Assembly: GCF_003076135.1 (NCBI RefSeq)
Contig: NZ_QDGZ01000001.1
Location: 186,001 to 250,000, forward strand
Origin: Nocardioides gansuensis
Lineage (GTDB): Bacteria > Actinomycetota > Actinomycetes > Propionibacteriales > Nocardioidaceae
Direction: 5' to 3'
DNA length: 64,000 nucleotides
The number at the start of each line of letters is the position of its first letter. The first letter of the stretch is position 1. Positions 19,233 to 30,109 of this stretch are shown piece after piece. The notes under the pieces were generated by a model that saw nothing but the letters and a program-made list of their open reading frames with translations, ran no database searches and had not been told where the DNA came from. A program made the translations under genes and the position numbers.

Positions 19233-19643
19233 TCAGGAGCGGGGGAGCCGCTCGTGGATGTCCTCGCTCATCCGCACCACGGCGACGTAGAACTCCAGCA
19301 TCATCCGGAAGAGGCACAGGTAGAGCAGCAGCACGATCGGCCCCAGGATCAGCACGGCGATGCCCGACATCGCGTCCTGGCTGAAGGCGCCGACCAGGAG
19401 GACGAAGAACGCGAGCACCATCGCGACGAGGCCGATGACGTAGACGACCTTGACGACCATCGGCGTGATGAAGGTGTTGAAGCCGAAGTCGAAGAGGGCC
19501 CCGAAGAAGCCCTTCTTCGGAGGCTGCTGCCCGATGCCGCCGTAGTAGGCCGGCTGCTGCTGGCTGTAGTCGGGCTGCTGGCCGTAGGGGTTCTGGCCAG
19601 ACTGGCCATAGGGGTCCTGCGGCGTGTTGCCGTAGTGGGACAT
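19233..19643 (-). CDS. DUF4282 membrane protein
   Basis: 136 residues. The first ~40 residues are Gln/Tyr/Pro/Gly-rich (PYGQSGQNPYGQQPDYSQ), then KKGFFGALFDFGFNTFITPMVVKVVYVIGLVAM, the start of a DUF4282 domain with two membrane helices (about 57-82 and 93-117) and a charged C-terminus. The disordered QxPYG-type N-terminus is common in actinobacterial envelope proteins. Function unknown. The start lies 121 bases upstream of a PadR operator region read in the other direction. Confidence 0.82.
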   Translation of the reverse strand: MSHYGNTPQDPYGQSGQNPYGQQPDYSQQQPAYYGGIGQQPPKKGFFGALFDFGFNTFITPMVVKVVYVIGLVAMVLAFFVLLVGAFSQDAMSGIAVLILGPIVLLLYLCLFRMMLEFYVAVVRMSEDIHERLPRS

Positions 19644-19764
19644 GGCGCTCTCTCCTTGCTGCGGGGGACTTCCCTGGATCTTCTATCCAGCGGACACGGT
19701 CCGAAACGCGCCGCGTTCCCGGAGTCTCAGCGCAGGAGACCCGATCGCCTCCATGCCCACGTAC

Positions 19765-19788
19765 ATACGTGGTATACATACCCGGTAT
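19765..19788. promoter_or_regulatory. Double PadR-type operator ATACNNNGTAT
   Basis: Two copies of ATACNNNGTAT (ATACGTGGTAT at 19765-19775 and ATACCCGGTAT at 19778-19788) lie in tandem with a two-base gap, 41 bases before the PadR start. The 13-base period and short AT-rich dyads suit two stacked winged-helix dimers and imply autoregulation of the PadR-ABC operon. Confidence 0.65.
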
Positions 19789-19828
19789 CCTCGCCATGGC
19801 GGTCGGGGAAGGAGAAGGGGGAGCGCCC

Positions 19829-20487
19829 ATGTCGGTGAGGCAGGCCCTGCTCGCGCTGCTGCACGAGGGGCCCAGGCACGGCTACCAGCTGCGTGCGGAG
19901 TTCGAGCAGCGCACGGGCGGCACCTGGCCGCTCAACGTGGGGCAGGTCTACACCACGCTCCAGCGGCTCGAGCGGGACGGACTCGTCGAGACCCTCCACG
20001 GGGGTGAGGATCTCGACGCCCGGAGCGGGCAGGTGATGTACGGCCTGACCGACGCGGGGCGGAGCGAGGTGTCGGAGTGGTTCACCACTCCGGTGCCTCG
20101 CACCCAGCCGCCCCGTGACGAGCTCGCCATCAAGCTCGCCATCGCCGTGACGCTGCCGGGAGTGGACGTCGGCACGATGATCCAGCGCCAGCGCAGCGCC
20201 ACCATGGCGGCGATGCAGGACTACACCCGCCTCAAGCGCAGCGGGCGGGCGAGCAGTCCGGAGGAGTCCGGCGACCTCGCGTGGAGCCTGGTCCTCGACT
20301 CCCTCGTCTTCGACGCCGAGGCGGAGATCCGGTGGCTCGACCACTGCGAAGCCCGCCTCCGCCGCGCCGCCCTGGCCCCCGGCCGGTCGAGCGGACCCGG
20401 TCGGTCGGGCGACCCGGACCCGGCCTCCGGTGGTCGAGTAGGGCCCAGAGACGAGGCCCGTATCGAGACCAACCAGGGAGCCCGCCG

Positions 20488-20491
<4 letters not shown>
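19829..20491 (+). CDS. PadR family transcriptional regulator (ABC exporter operon)
   Basis: 220 residues. Winged helix: SVRQALLALLHEGPRHGYQLRAEFEQRTGG, VGQVYTTLQRLERDGLVET; C-terminal helical domain with EAEIRWLDHCEARLRR. PadR repressors of this type control drug or lipid exporters that follow them. ATG 19829 has GGGGAG six bases upstream; ATG 19796 is an alternative adding 11 residues. The last ~20 residues (SGGRVGPRDEARIETNQ) are written by a REP-like palindrome at 20429-20474, so the natural C-terminus was probably extended by it. The stop overlaps the ATPase start (ATGA). Confidence 0.88.
20429..20474. repeat. REP-like palindrome forming the PadR C-terminus
   Basis: GGTGGTCGAGTA at the left and TATCGAGACCAACC at the right are the inverted ends of the GGTCGAG/TCGAGACC family, with a GGGCCC/GAGGCCC interior. 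It reads in frame to within four codons of the stop. Confidence 0.75.
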
Positions 20492-21206
<715 letters not shown>

Positions 21207-21210
<4 letters not shown>

Positions 21211-23894
21211 GCCGACTGGCCGGCTGGCGGCCCGCCCTGCGGATCGCCTGGCGCGAGGCCCTGCGAGCCAAGGGGCGCAGCCTGCTCGTGCTTGCCATGA
21301 TCGCGCTGCCCGTGCTGGCCGTGACGGCCGCCGTCGTCGTCATCAAGACCTCCGAGGTCAGGGGCCTCGAGGCGGCCGATCGTGACCTCGGTGCCGCCGA
21401 CGCACGGATCTGGACCGAGGGCGGTGGCCGGGTCGTCCAGGCTGCGGACCCGCTCCGCGAGTCGATGTGGTACCTCGACGGACCCGACCGCGAGCACCCG
21501 CTCACCGAGGAGGACGTGCGCGAGGTGCTCGGCCACGACACCCGCCTCCTGCCGCTGGGCCACGGCTACACCCAGGTCCTGGTGGGGGAGCGCAGCGTGG
21601 ACGTCGAGGCGACCGAGGTCGACCTGTCCGACGCCATGGCCGAGGGACTCTTCGAGCTCACCAGCGGCCGCCTGCCCGAGGGCGGGCACGAGGTGGTCGT
21701 CAACGACGCCCTGCTGGCCAAGGGCGTGGCGGTCGGCGACACGCTCGACCTGGTCGGGGTCCAGGCGGCCCCGGTCGTGGTCGGCGCCGGACGCGACGCG
21801 ACGTACCGGGACATCCCCGTCGCCATCGGCCCCGCGGGGTCCCTGCTCGCCGAGGGGTCCTCCCACCTGCTCGGCAGCTGGCTCGTGGAGACAGGGCCCG
21901 TGCTGTGGAGCGACGTGCTCGCGCTCAACGAGCTCGGCGGTGCCGTGCAGTCGCGGGCCGTGCTCGCCGACCCGCCGCCGGTGCGCGAGATGGCCGAGGA
22001 GATGGGCTACGACACCGGGATGGACGAGGTCTACGCCGTCATCGCCCTGATCGTCACGATGGCGTTGCTCGAGGTCGTCCTGCTCGCCGGCCCGGCCTTC
22101 GCGGTCGGCGCACGCCGCCAGTCGCGCACGATCGCGCTGCTCGCCGCCAACGGTGGCACTCCGGTCCAGGGACGGCGTGTCGTGCTGGCCTCCGGAGTGG
22201 TCCTCGGCGCGCTCGCGGCCGCCCTCGGCGTCGGTCTCGGCATCGTCACCGGCTGGGCAGTGCTGCCCGCGGTGCAGCGGTTCAACAGCGCCTGGCTCGG
22301 CCCCTTCGAGGTGCCGTGGACCTGGCTCGCCGGCATCGCGGCCTTCGGTGTCGCCAGCGCCTTCCTCGCCGCGGTCGTGCCGGCCTGGATCGCCTCGCGC
22401 CAGGACGTCGTCGCGGTGCTCGCGGGCAGGCGCGGCGACCGCAAGCCGTCGGCGAAGTCGCCCGTCCTCGGCGTGGTGCTGGTCGGCATCGGCATCGCGT
22501 CGTCGGCGTACGGCGCCGTCAACTCGGACTCGGGCAATGGCGCCTACTGGATCGCCGGCTCCGCGATCATCTCCGTGCTGGGCATGATCCTGATCGTCCC
22601 GCTGGTGGTCTCGCTCGTCGCGCGGCTCTCGGGTCGCTTCCCGCTCGTGCTGAGGTACGCCGCGCGCGACGCCGCCCGGCACCGGACCCGCACCGTGCCG
22701 GCTGTCGCGGCGGTGGCCGCGACCGTCGCCGGCGTGGTCGCGCTCGGGATCGCGAACGCCAGTGATGAGGCGGAGAACGCCTCCACCTACACCCCACAGC
22801 TCCCGATGGGCATGGGCTCGGTGACCTGGTATCCCGGCGACACGATGACCGGCGAGGCGCCTGACAGGGCAGAGGTTGCCGCGACGTGGGCCGAGCTGCG
22901 CGACATCGCCCGCGCCACCCTGCCCGAGGTCGAGATGCACGAGGTCAGGGGCCTGCAGAACAACGGGGCGGGCGGCACCTACACGAACCGGATGTTCCGG
23001 GTGCCGGGCGATGAGACCGAGCACTTCCTGCTCCAGGGCTACGGAGGCTCCTGGTCCGCGTCCGAGCTCGTCTCCGACGGCGACCTGTCCGGCATCCCGG
23101 GCCTCGAGCCGGGCGCCCTCGCCCAGGCCGAGGAGGCCTTGGCCGACGGCCGGGTCGTGGTCTTCAGCAACGCCTCGGTCGAGGCGGAGCGGGTCGAGAT
23201 CACCGCGGAGACCTGGGGCCCCGACTCCGACCAGGCGGAGCTGGACGAGCTCGGCGCCTTCCCCGCGGCGTACGTCGTCGTGTCCGGCATGCCGCCGGCC
23301 CAGGCCGTGCTGCCGACGGACGTCGCGGAGCAGGTCGGCGAGGTGGCCACGGTCGGGCTGCTGCTCGACGGCGACTCGATCAGCAAGGACCAGGAGGAGG
23401 CGCTCGACGAGGCGGTAGGCGGCCTGCAGCAGTACGCGAGCGTCTACGTCGAGCGCGGCTACCAGCGCCCGGCGGAGGCCACGATCATCCTGCTCGTGCT
23501 CGGCTGCCTCGGTGGGGTGCTGATGCTCGGCGGCACCCTCACCGCGACGTTCCTGGCGCTGTCCGATGCGCGGCCCGACCTCGCGACGCTGAGCGCCGTA
23601 GGCGCGGCTCCACGGACCCGGCGCGGCGTCGCCGCGTCGTACGCCGTGGTGGTGGGGTTCGTGGGCGCCCTGCTCGGGGCGGCGGTTGGGTTCATCCCCG
23701 GCGTCGCCATCTCGCGACCGCTGACCTCGATGAACCAGGGCTTCGTGCAGGGTGTCCAGCAGGGGAGCGGCCCCTACCTCGACATCCCGTGGCTGCTGAT
23801 CCTCACGCTGGTCGTCGCGCTGCCGCTGCTCACCGCCGCGATCGTCGGGCTGACCGCCCGCTCGCGGCTGCCGCTCGTCGCCCGCCTCGACTGA
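21207..23894 (+). CDS. FtsX-like permease of ABC exporter
   Basis: 895 residues. An N-terminal membrane helix (about 24-47) precedes a large extracytoplasmic domain, then three helices (about 273-300, 320-350, 372-397), additional helices near 425 and 455, a second external domain and three C-terminal helices ending at LPLLTAAIVGLTARS. This duplicated 4+4 (about ten-helix) arrangement is typical of actinobacterial FtsX/MacB permeases. It partners the preceding ATPase under PadR control. Substrate unknown. ATG 21207 overlaps the ATPase stop (ATGA). Confidence 0.88.
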
Positions 23895-23997
23895 CCGACT
23901 CGGCGCATCTGCACACGGGATCGGTGCCGAGTCGGCGCATGTGCCGAGCAGATGCGCCGACTCGACGGGGCGTGCGTGTGCAGATGCGCCGGGTCGG
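23895..23997. repeat. 103-base double nested palindrome
   Basis: Outer arms 23895-23916 and 23976-23997 are 22 bases long and match at 21 (core CGGCGCATCTGCACAC). Inner arms GAGTCGGCGCAT (23929-23940) and ATGCGCCGACTC (23952-23963) are perfect and share the GCGCAT core with the outer arms. The element starts right after the permease stop and could terminate transcription or be a mobile palindrome. Confidence 0.85.
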
Positions 23998-24023
23998 CGA
24001 GAGGCAGGTTCACCACAGGCAAT

Positions 24024-24045
24024 AAACAGTCAGGCTTGACTGTTT
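24024..24045. promoter_or_regulatory. TetR operator of the AtuA/carboxylase operon
   Basis: Perfect palindrome AAACAGTCA-GGCT-TGACTGTTT, AT-rich against a 70% GC background, 23 bases before the first start codon of the TetR gene. It is the natural autoregulatory site. A second small stem (CACCCC/GGGGTG, 24054-24071) covers the GTG/ATG start region. Confidence 0.75.
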
Positions 24046-24071
24046 GTTAGTGACACCCCCAGGATGGGGTG

Positions 24072-24680
24072 ATGAGCACCACGACCCGCGTGCCGCAGGA
24101 GGAGCGCACCCGCGCCATGCGGCACCGACTCCTCGAGGCGACTGTCGAGTGCCTGGTGGAGCGGGGATTCTCGGGCACCACGACGACGGTCGTCTCCGAG
24201 CGGGCTGGAGTCTCCCGGGGCGCGCAGCTGCACCACTTCCCGACGAAGAACGCCCTCGTCGTCGCGGCGGTGAGCCATCTGACCGAGCTCCGCGGCGGGG
24301 AGCTCGGGCGCGCCGTCGCCGAGCTGCCCGACGGCGAAGGCCGGACCCGCGCGGTGGTGCGGATGCTGGGCGACCACTTCAGCTCGCCGGTCTTCGCCGC
24401 GGCGCTCGAGCTGTGGGTCGCCGCGCGCACCGACCCCGCCCTGCTCGAGGCTGTCGGGCCGCTGGAGCAGAGGGTCGGCCGCGAGACCCACCGGATGACC
24501 GTCGAGGCGCTCGGCGCCGACGAGTCGCGTCCCGGCGTGCGTGAGCTGGTGCAGGCCACCCTCGACCTGGTGCGCGGCCTCGGCCTGGCCAACACGATCT
24601 CCGACGACACGCGCCGGCGTGGGCGCATCCTCGACAGCTGGGCTGACGTGCTCGACGAGAAGCTCCAGGAGAACCGGTGA
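24072..24680 (+). CDS. TetR family transcriptional regulator
   Basis: 202 residues. The N-terminal HTH is standard: TRAMRHRLLEATVECLVERGFSGTTTTVVSERAGVSRGAQLHHFPTKNAL. The C-terminal ligand domain resembles TetR_C regulators linked to fatty-acid operons. GTG 24069 directly precedes ATG 24072 and may be used instead. First gene of a seven-gene operon; the palindrome at 24024-24045 is the likely operator, so the whole catabolic operon would be self-repressed and induced by an acyl-CoA or acid (inference). Confidence 0.9.
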   Translation: MSTTTRVPQEERTRAMRHRLLEATVECLVERGFSGTTTTVVSERAGVSRGAQLHHFPTKNALVVAAVSHLTELRGGELGRAVAELPDGEGRTRAVVRMLGDHFSSPVFAAALELWVAARTDPALLEAVGPLEQRVGRETHRMTVEALGADESRPGVRELVQATLDLVRGLGLANTISDDTRRRGRILDSWADVLDEKLQENR

Positions 24681-25477
24681 GCAACGACGTGCTCGAGCAG
24701 GTCATCGCCGACCTCGAGGCCGAGGGGCTCGCCGTCGAGGCGCTGGTCTCGCCTCTCACCGCCGCTGGCTGGCGTCGGCCGACGCCCGCCGAGGGCTGGG
24801 ACATCGCCACCACCATCAGTCACCTCGCGTGGACCGACGAGGTCGCGATCCTGGCCGCCACCGACAAGGCGAAGTGGGACGAGGTCGTGATGGACGCGAT
24901 CAACGACCCGGCGGGGTTCGTCGACACCGCGGCGGCCGAGGGCGCGCAGGTCGACCCCAGGCTGCTGCTCGAGCGCTGGCAGGCCTCCCGCCCGGCGCTG
25001 GCGCAGGTGCTCCGGGACTTCCCCGAGGGCGGGAAGGTGAGGTGGTTCGGCCCGCCCATGGCCCCGGCCAGCATGGCGACCGCTCGCCTCATGGAGACGT
25101 GGGCGCACGGCCTCGACATCGCCGAGGCCCTCGGCGTCCACGTCGAGCCGACCGACCGGATCCGCCACGTCGCCAGCATCGGCTTCCGCACCCGCGACTA
25201 CTCGTTCGCCAACGTGGGCCTCGAGGCGCCGGCCGAGCAGTTCCGTCTCGAGCTGACCTCCCCGTCCGGCGACGTGTGGACGTTCGGCCCCGATGACGCG
25301 CCCCAGGCGGTCACCGGCTCGGCGTACGACTTCTGTGCGCTGGTCACCCAGCGCCTGCACCGCGCCGACACGGACCTGGTTGCGGTCGGTCCCGACGCGG
25401 ACACGTGGCTCGACATCGCCCAGTGCTTCGCCGGCCCGGCCGGCGGCGGGCGCGAGCCCAAGCGCGGGATCGCATGA
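24677..25477 (+). CDS. TIGR03084 family mycothiol-maleylpyruvate-isomerase-like protein
   Basis: 266 residues. N-terminal DinB-like helical bundle (VIADLEAEGLAVEALVSPL, RPTPAEGWDIATTISHLAWTDEVA) with the metal-binding His in ISHLAW and a later ETWAHGLDIAEAL carrying the other His; this is the mycothiol-dependent isomerase fold. The family travels with AtuA/acyl-CoA carboxylase operons in actinobacteria; its reaction is not established. GTG 24677 overlaps the TetR stop (GTGA) and the end overlaps AtuA (ATGA). Confidence 0.83.
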   Translation: MSNDVLEQVIADLEAEGLAVEALVSPLTAAGWRRPTPAEGWDIATTISHLAWTDEVAILAATDKAKWDEVVMDAINDPAGFVDTAAAEGAQVDPRLLLERWQASRPALAQVLRDFPEGGKVRWFGPPMAPASMATARLMETWAHGLDIAEALGVHVEPTDRIRHVASIGFRTRDYSFANVGLEAPAEQFRLELTSPSGDVWTFGPDDAPQAVTGSAYDFCALVTQRLHRADTDLVAVGPDADTWLDIAQCFAGPAGGGREPKRGIA

Positions 25478-27318
25478 CCGGGATCAGTGGTTTCGAGGCT
25501 CGCTCCGCTCGCACCTCAACCACCGAGATGGTCCGGATCGGCAACTGCTCCGGCTTCTACGGCGACCGGCTCTCCGCCATGCGCGAGCTGCTGGAGGGTG
25601 CCGGTGGTGACCAGAGACTCGACTACCTCACGGGCGACTACCTCGCCGAGCTGACGATGCTCATCCTCGGCAAGGACACCTGCAAGGACCCCGCCCTCGG
25701 CTACGCCCGCACCTTCGTGACGCAGGTCGAGCAGTGCCTCGGCCTCGCGCTCGAGAAGGGCGTGAAGATCGTCAGCAACGCCGGCGGCCTCAACCCCGCC
25801 GGCCTGGCTGCCAGGCTCCGCGAGGTCGCCGAGGCCCTCGGCCTGGACGCGAAGATCGCCCACGTCGAGGGTGACGACCTGCGCGGCAAGGTCGACACGC
25901 TCGGCCTGGCGCACCCTGACCACGGCAGCCCGCTCACCGCCAACGCCTACCTCGGTGCCTTCGGCATCGCGGCCGCGCTCGGGGCGGGCACCGACGTCGT
26001 CGTCACCGGCCGGGTCACCGACGCCTCGCTCGTCGTCGGGCCCGCGATCCATGCCTTCGGCTGGACGCCGGAGCAGTACGACGAGCTCGCCGGCGCCGTC
26101 GTCGCGGGCCACGTCATCGAGTGCGGCACCCAGGCGACGGGCGGCAACTTCAGCGGCTTCCTCACCCTTCCCGACCGGCGCAAGCCGCTCGCCTTCCCGG
26201 TGGCCGAGGTCGCCGCCGACGGCTCCTGCGTGATCACCAAGCAGGCCGGGACCGGTGGAGCGGTCACCGTCGACACCGTGACGGCACAGCTCGTCTACGA
26301 GATCCAGACGACCCGCTACCTCAACCCCGACGTCACCGTCGACCTGGCGACCGTCACCCTGGCGCAGGCGGGCGACGACCGGGTCTCGGTGACCGGCGTG
26401 CGCGGCTTCGGGCCCCCGGAAGCGCTCAAGGTCTGCCTCAACTACGTCGGGGGCTGGCGCAACAGCGTGGAGCTCGTCCTCACCGGCCTCGACATCGAGG
26501 AGAAGGCCGCCTGGATCCGGCAGCAGGTCGAGGAGTCGCTGGGTGACGACCGGCCCGCGCGTCTCGAGTGGTCCGAGACCGTGCTGCCCCGCGAGGACGC
26601 CCCGACCGAGGAGCAGGGCGCGACCCTGCTCCGGCTCAACGCCTTCGACCCGGAGCCCGACCCGGTCGGCAAGGGCCTCACCGGCCCGATCATCGAGCTG
26701 GCCCTCGCGTCCTACCCGGGCTTCGCGGTCACCCGCCCGCCGGCGCCGGGCACGCCGTACGGCATCTACACCCCGGGCTACGTCCCGCGCGACGCTGTCG
26801 AGCACACCGTCGTCCACGCCGACGGCCGTCGCGAGGTGATCGCCGACCCAGTCGTTCGTCGAGTGACGTCCGGTCTCGATACGCCCTCGCCTGGCGGCTC
26901 GGGCTACTCGACCAGCGAGGGAGCGGCGGCGTACGGCTCGACCAGCGAGGCCGCGGCGGCGTACGGCGCGACCCGCGGCGTGCCGCTCGGCACCTTCGTC
27001 TACGCCCGGTCCGGCGACAAGGGCGGCGACGCCAACCTCGGCCTATGGGTAGAGCACGAGGACGACGAGAAGTACGACGCGCGCGTCGCCTGGCTGCTCG
27101 CCACGATCACCGAGGACACCGTCCGCCGGCTCGTGCCGGAGGCTGCGGGCCTGGACATCGAGGTCTATCCCCTGCCCAACCTGGGCGGCGTCAACGTGCT
27201 GGTCCGTGGCCTGCTGGGTGCCGGCGTGGCCGCCACCTCCCGCTTCGACCCGCAGGCCAAGGGATTCGGCGAATGGCTGCGGTCCCGCACCATCCGCGTC
27301 CCGGAGGAGCTCCTGTGA
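25474..27318 (+). CDS. Acyclic terpene utilisation AtuA family protein (DUF1446)
   Basis: 614 residues. The DUF1446 part opens VRIGNCSGFYGDRLSAMRELLEGAG and includes CGTQATGGNFSGF; a ferredoxin-fold C-terminal domain (about 500-610) begins PLGTFVYARSGDKGGDANLGLWV. AtuA is essential for citronellol/geraniol catabolism in Pseudomonas but its reaction is unknown. Two additions come from palindromic repeats: residues 5-17 (GFEARSARTSTTE) before the normal N-terminus, and about 467-498 between the domains, including a duplicated STSExAAAYG decapeptide. Both keep frame. ATG 25474 overlaps the previous stop. Confidence 0.88.
   Translation: MTGISGFEARSARTSTTEMVRIGNCSGFYGDRLSAMRELLEGAGGDQRLDYLTGDYLAELTMLILGKDTCKDPALGYARTFVTQVEQCLGLALEKGVKIVSNAGGLNPAGLAARLREVAEALGLDAKIAHVEGDDLRGKVDTLGLAHPDHGSPLTANAYLGAFGIAAALGAGTDVVVTGRVTDASLVVGPAIHAFGWTPEQYDELAGAVVAGHVIECGTQATGGNFSGFLTLPDRRKPLAFPVAEVAADGSCVITKQAGTGGAVTVDTVTAQLVYEIQTTRYLNPDVTVDLATVTLAQAGDDRVSVTGVRGFGPPEALKVCLNYVGGWRNSVELVLTGLDIEEKAAWIRQQVEESLGDDRPARLEWSETVLPREDAPTEEQGATLLRLNAFDPEPDPVGKGLTGPIIELALASYPGFAVTRPPAPGTPYGIYTPGYVPRDAVEHTVVHADGRREVIADPVVRRVTSGLDTPSPGGSGYSTSEGAAAYGSTSEAAAAYGATRGVPLGTFVYARSGDKGGDANLGLWVEHEDDEKYDARVAWLLATITEDTVRRLVPEAAGLDIEVYPLPNLGGVNVLVRGLLGAGVAATSRFDPQAKGFGEWLRSRTIRVPEELL
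25487..25524. repeat. REP-like palindrome at the AtuA N-terminus
   Basis: GTGGTTTCGAGG ... CCTCAACCAC with the CTCGCTCCGCTCGC centre. It lies just after the ATG and in frame, so the first ~20 residues are repeat-derived. Confidence 0.75.
26872..26967. repeat. REP-like palindrome plus 30-base tandem duplication inside AtuA
   Basis: GGTCTCGATACG ... CTACTCGACCAGC (26872-26916) is a REP copy. Its right end was then duplicated with flanking codons: 26908-26937 and 26938-26967 agree at 28 of 30 bases. All 96 bases are in frame and sit in the linker between DUF1446 and the ferredoxin-fold domain. Confidence 0.8.
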
Positions 27319-28468
27319 CGACGACGTTCACCCACGGGTGGAGCGAGGAACGGCTCGCGCTCAAGCGCTCCGCGCTCGAGTTCACCAGGCGTGAGGTCAC
27401 GCCGCACCTCGAGCAGTGGGAGCGGCACGGCGAGATCCCCCGCGGCTTCCAGAAGAGGCTGGCGCACGCGGGCCTGCTCGGCGTCGGCGTCCCGGAGGAG
27501 GTGGGCGGCGAGGGCGGCACGCTCCTCGATGTCTGCGCGATGCAGGAGGGCTTCATGGAGGCCGGCTGGTCCGGCGGCCTGATGGCCGCGGCGTACACCC
27601 ACGGGATCGCGATCCCGCACATCGCCCGGTTCGGCTCGAAGGAGCTGATCGACACCTACGTGCGGCCGGTGCTCTCCGGCGACATGATCGGCTCGCTCGG
27701 CGTGACCGAGCCCGGGGCCGGCTCGGACGTCGCCGGCATCACCACTCGCGCGGTCCGCGACGGTGACCACTACGTCATCAACGGCGCGAAGACGTTCATC
27801 ACCTCCTCAGTGCGCGGCGACTTCGTCACCACGGCGGTGCGCACCGGCGAGGACGGCGCGCACGGCATCTCGCTGATCGTGGTCCCCCGGGGCACGCCCG
27901 GCTTCACCGTCTCCCGCCAGCTCGACAAGATGGGCTGGCTCGCGTCCGACACCGGCGAGCTCTCCTACGAGGACGTCCGCGTCCCGGTCACCAACCTGGT
28001 CGGCGAGGAGAACCACGGCTTCCACTACATCGCCCAGAGCTTCGTCTCCGAGCGGATCTGGCTGGCCCTGATGGGCTACGGCCACGCGCTGCGCTGCCTC
28101 AACCTCACCGCGCAGCACTGCAAGGACCGCGAGGCCTTCGGCAAGCCGCTCGTGGCCAACCAGGTCGTCCGCGCCAAGCTCACCGAGATGCACCGCCAGG
28201 TGGCGGTGGCGCGCAGCTACACCCTCGAGGTCGCGTCGCGGTACGACGCGGGGGAGAGCGTGGTCGCCGACGCGTGCCTGGCCAAGCAGACGGCGGTCGA
28301 CACCGCCGTCTGGGTCGCCGACCAGGCCGTGCAGCTGCACGGCGGCATGGGCTACCTGCGCGAGTCCGAGGTCGAGCGCCACTACCGCGACGTCCGCCTG
28401 CTGCCGATCGGCGGTGGCGCCACCGAGGTGCTCACCGACCTGGCAGCCCGGCTCCTGGGGTACAGCAC

Positions 28469-28472
<4 letters not shown>
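27315..28472 (+). CDS. Acyl-CoA dehydrogenase (first of two)
   Basis: 385 residues. N-terminal helical domain, flavin/substrate region GSLGVTEPGAGSDVAGITTRA and NGAKTFITSS, C-terminal QLHGGMGYLRESEVERHYRDVRLLPIGGGATEV. The usual Glu of the medium-chain type is Gly here (IGGGATEV), while Glu is present in FVSERIWLALMGYG, the position used by isovaleryl-CoA and long-chain dehydrogenases. This favours a branched substrate such as isovaleryl- or citronellyl-CoA. GTG 27315 overlaps AtuA (GTGA). Confidence 0.9.
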
Positions 28473-30105
<1,633 letters not shown>

Positions 30106-30109
<4 letters not shown>

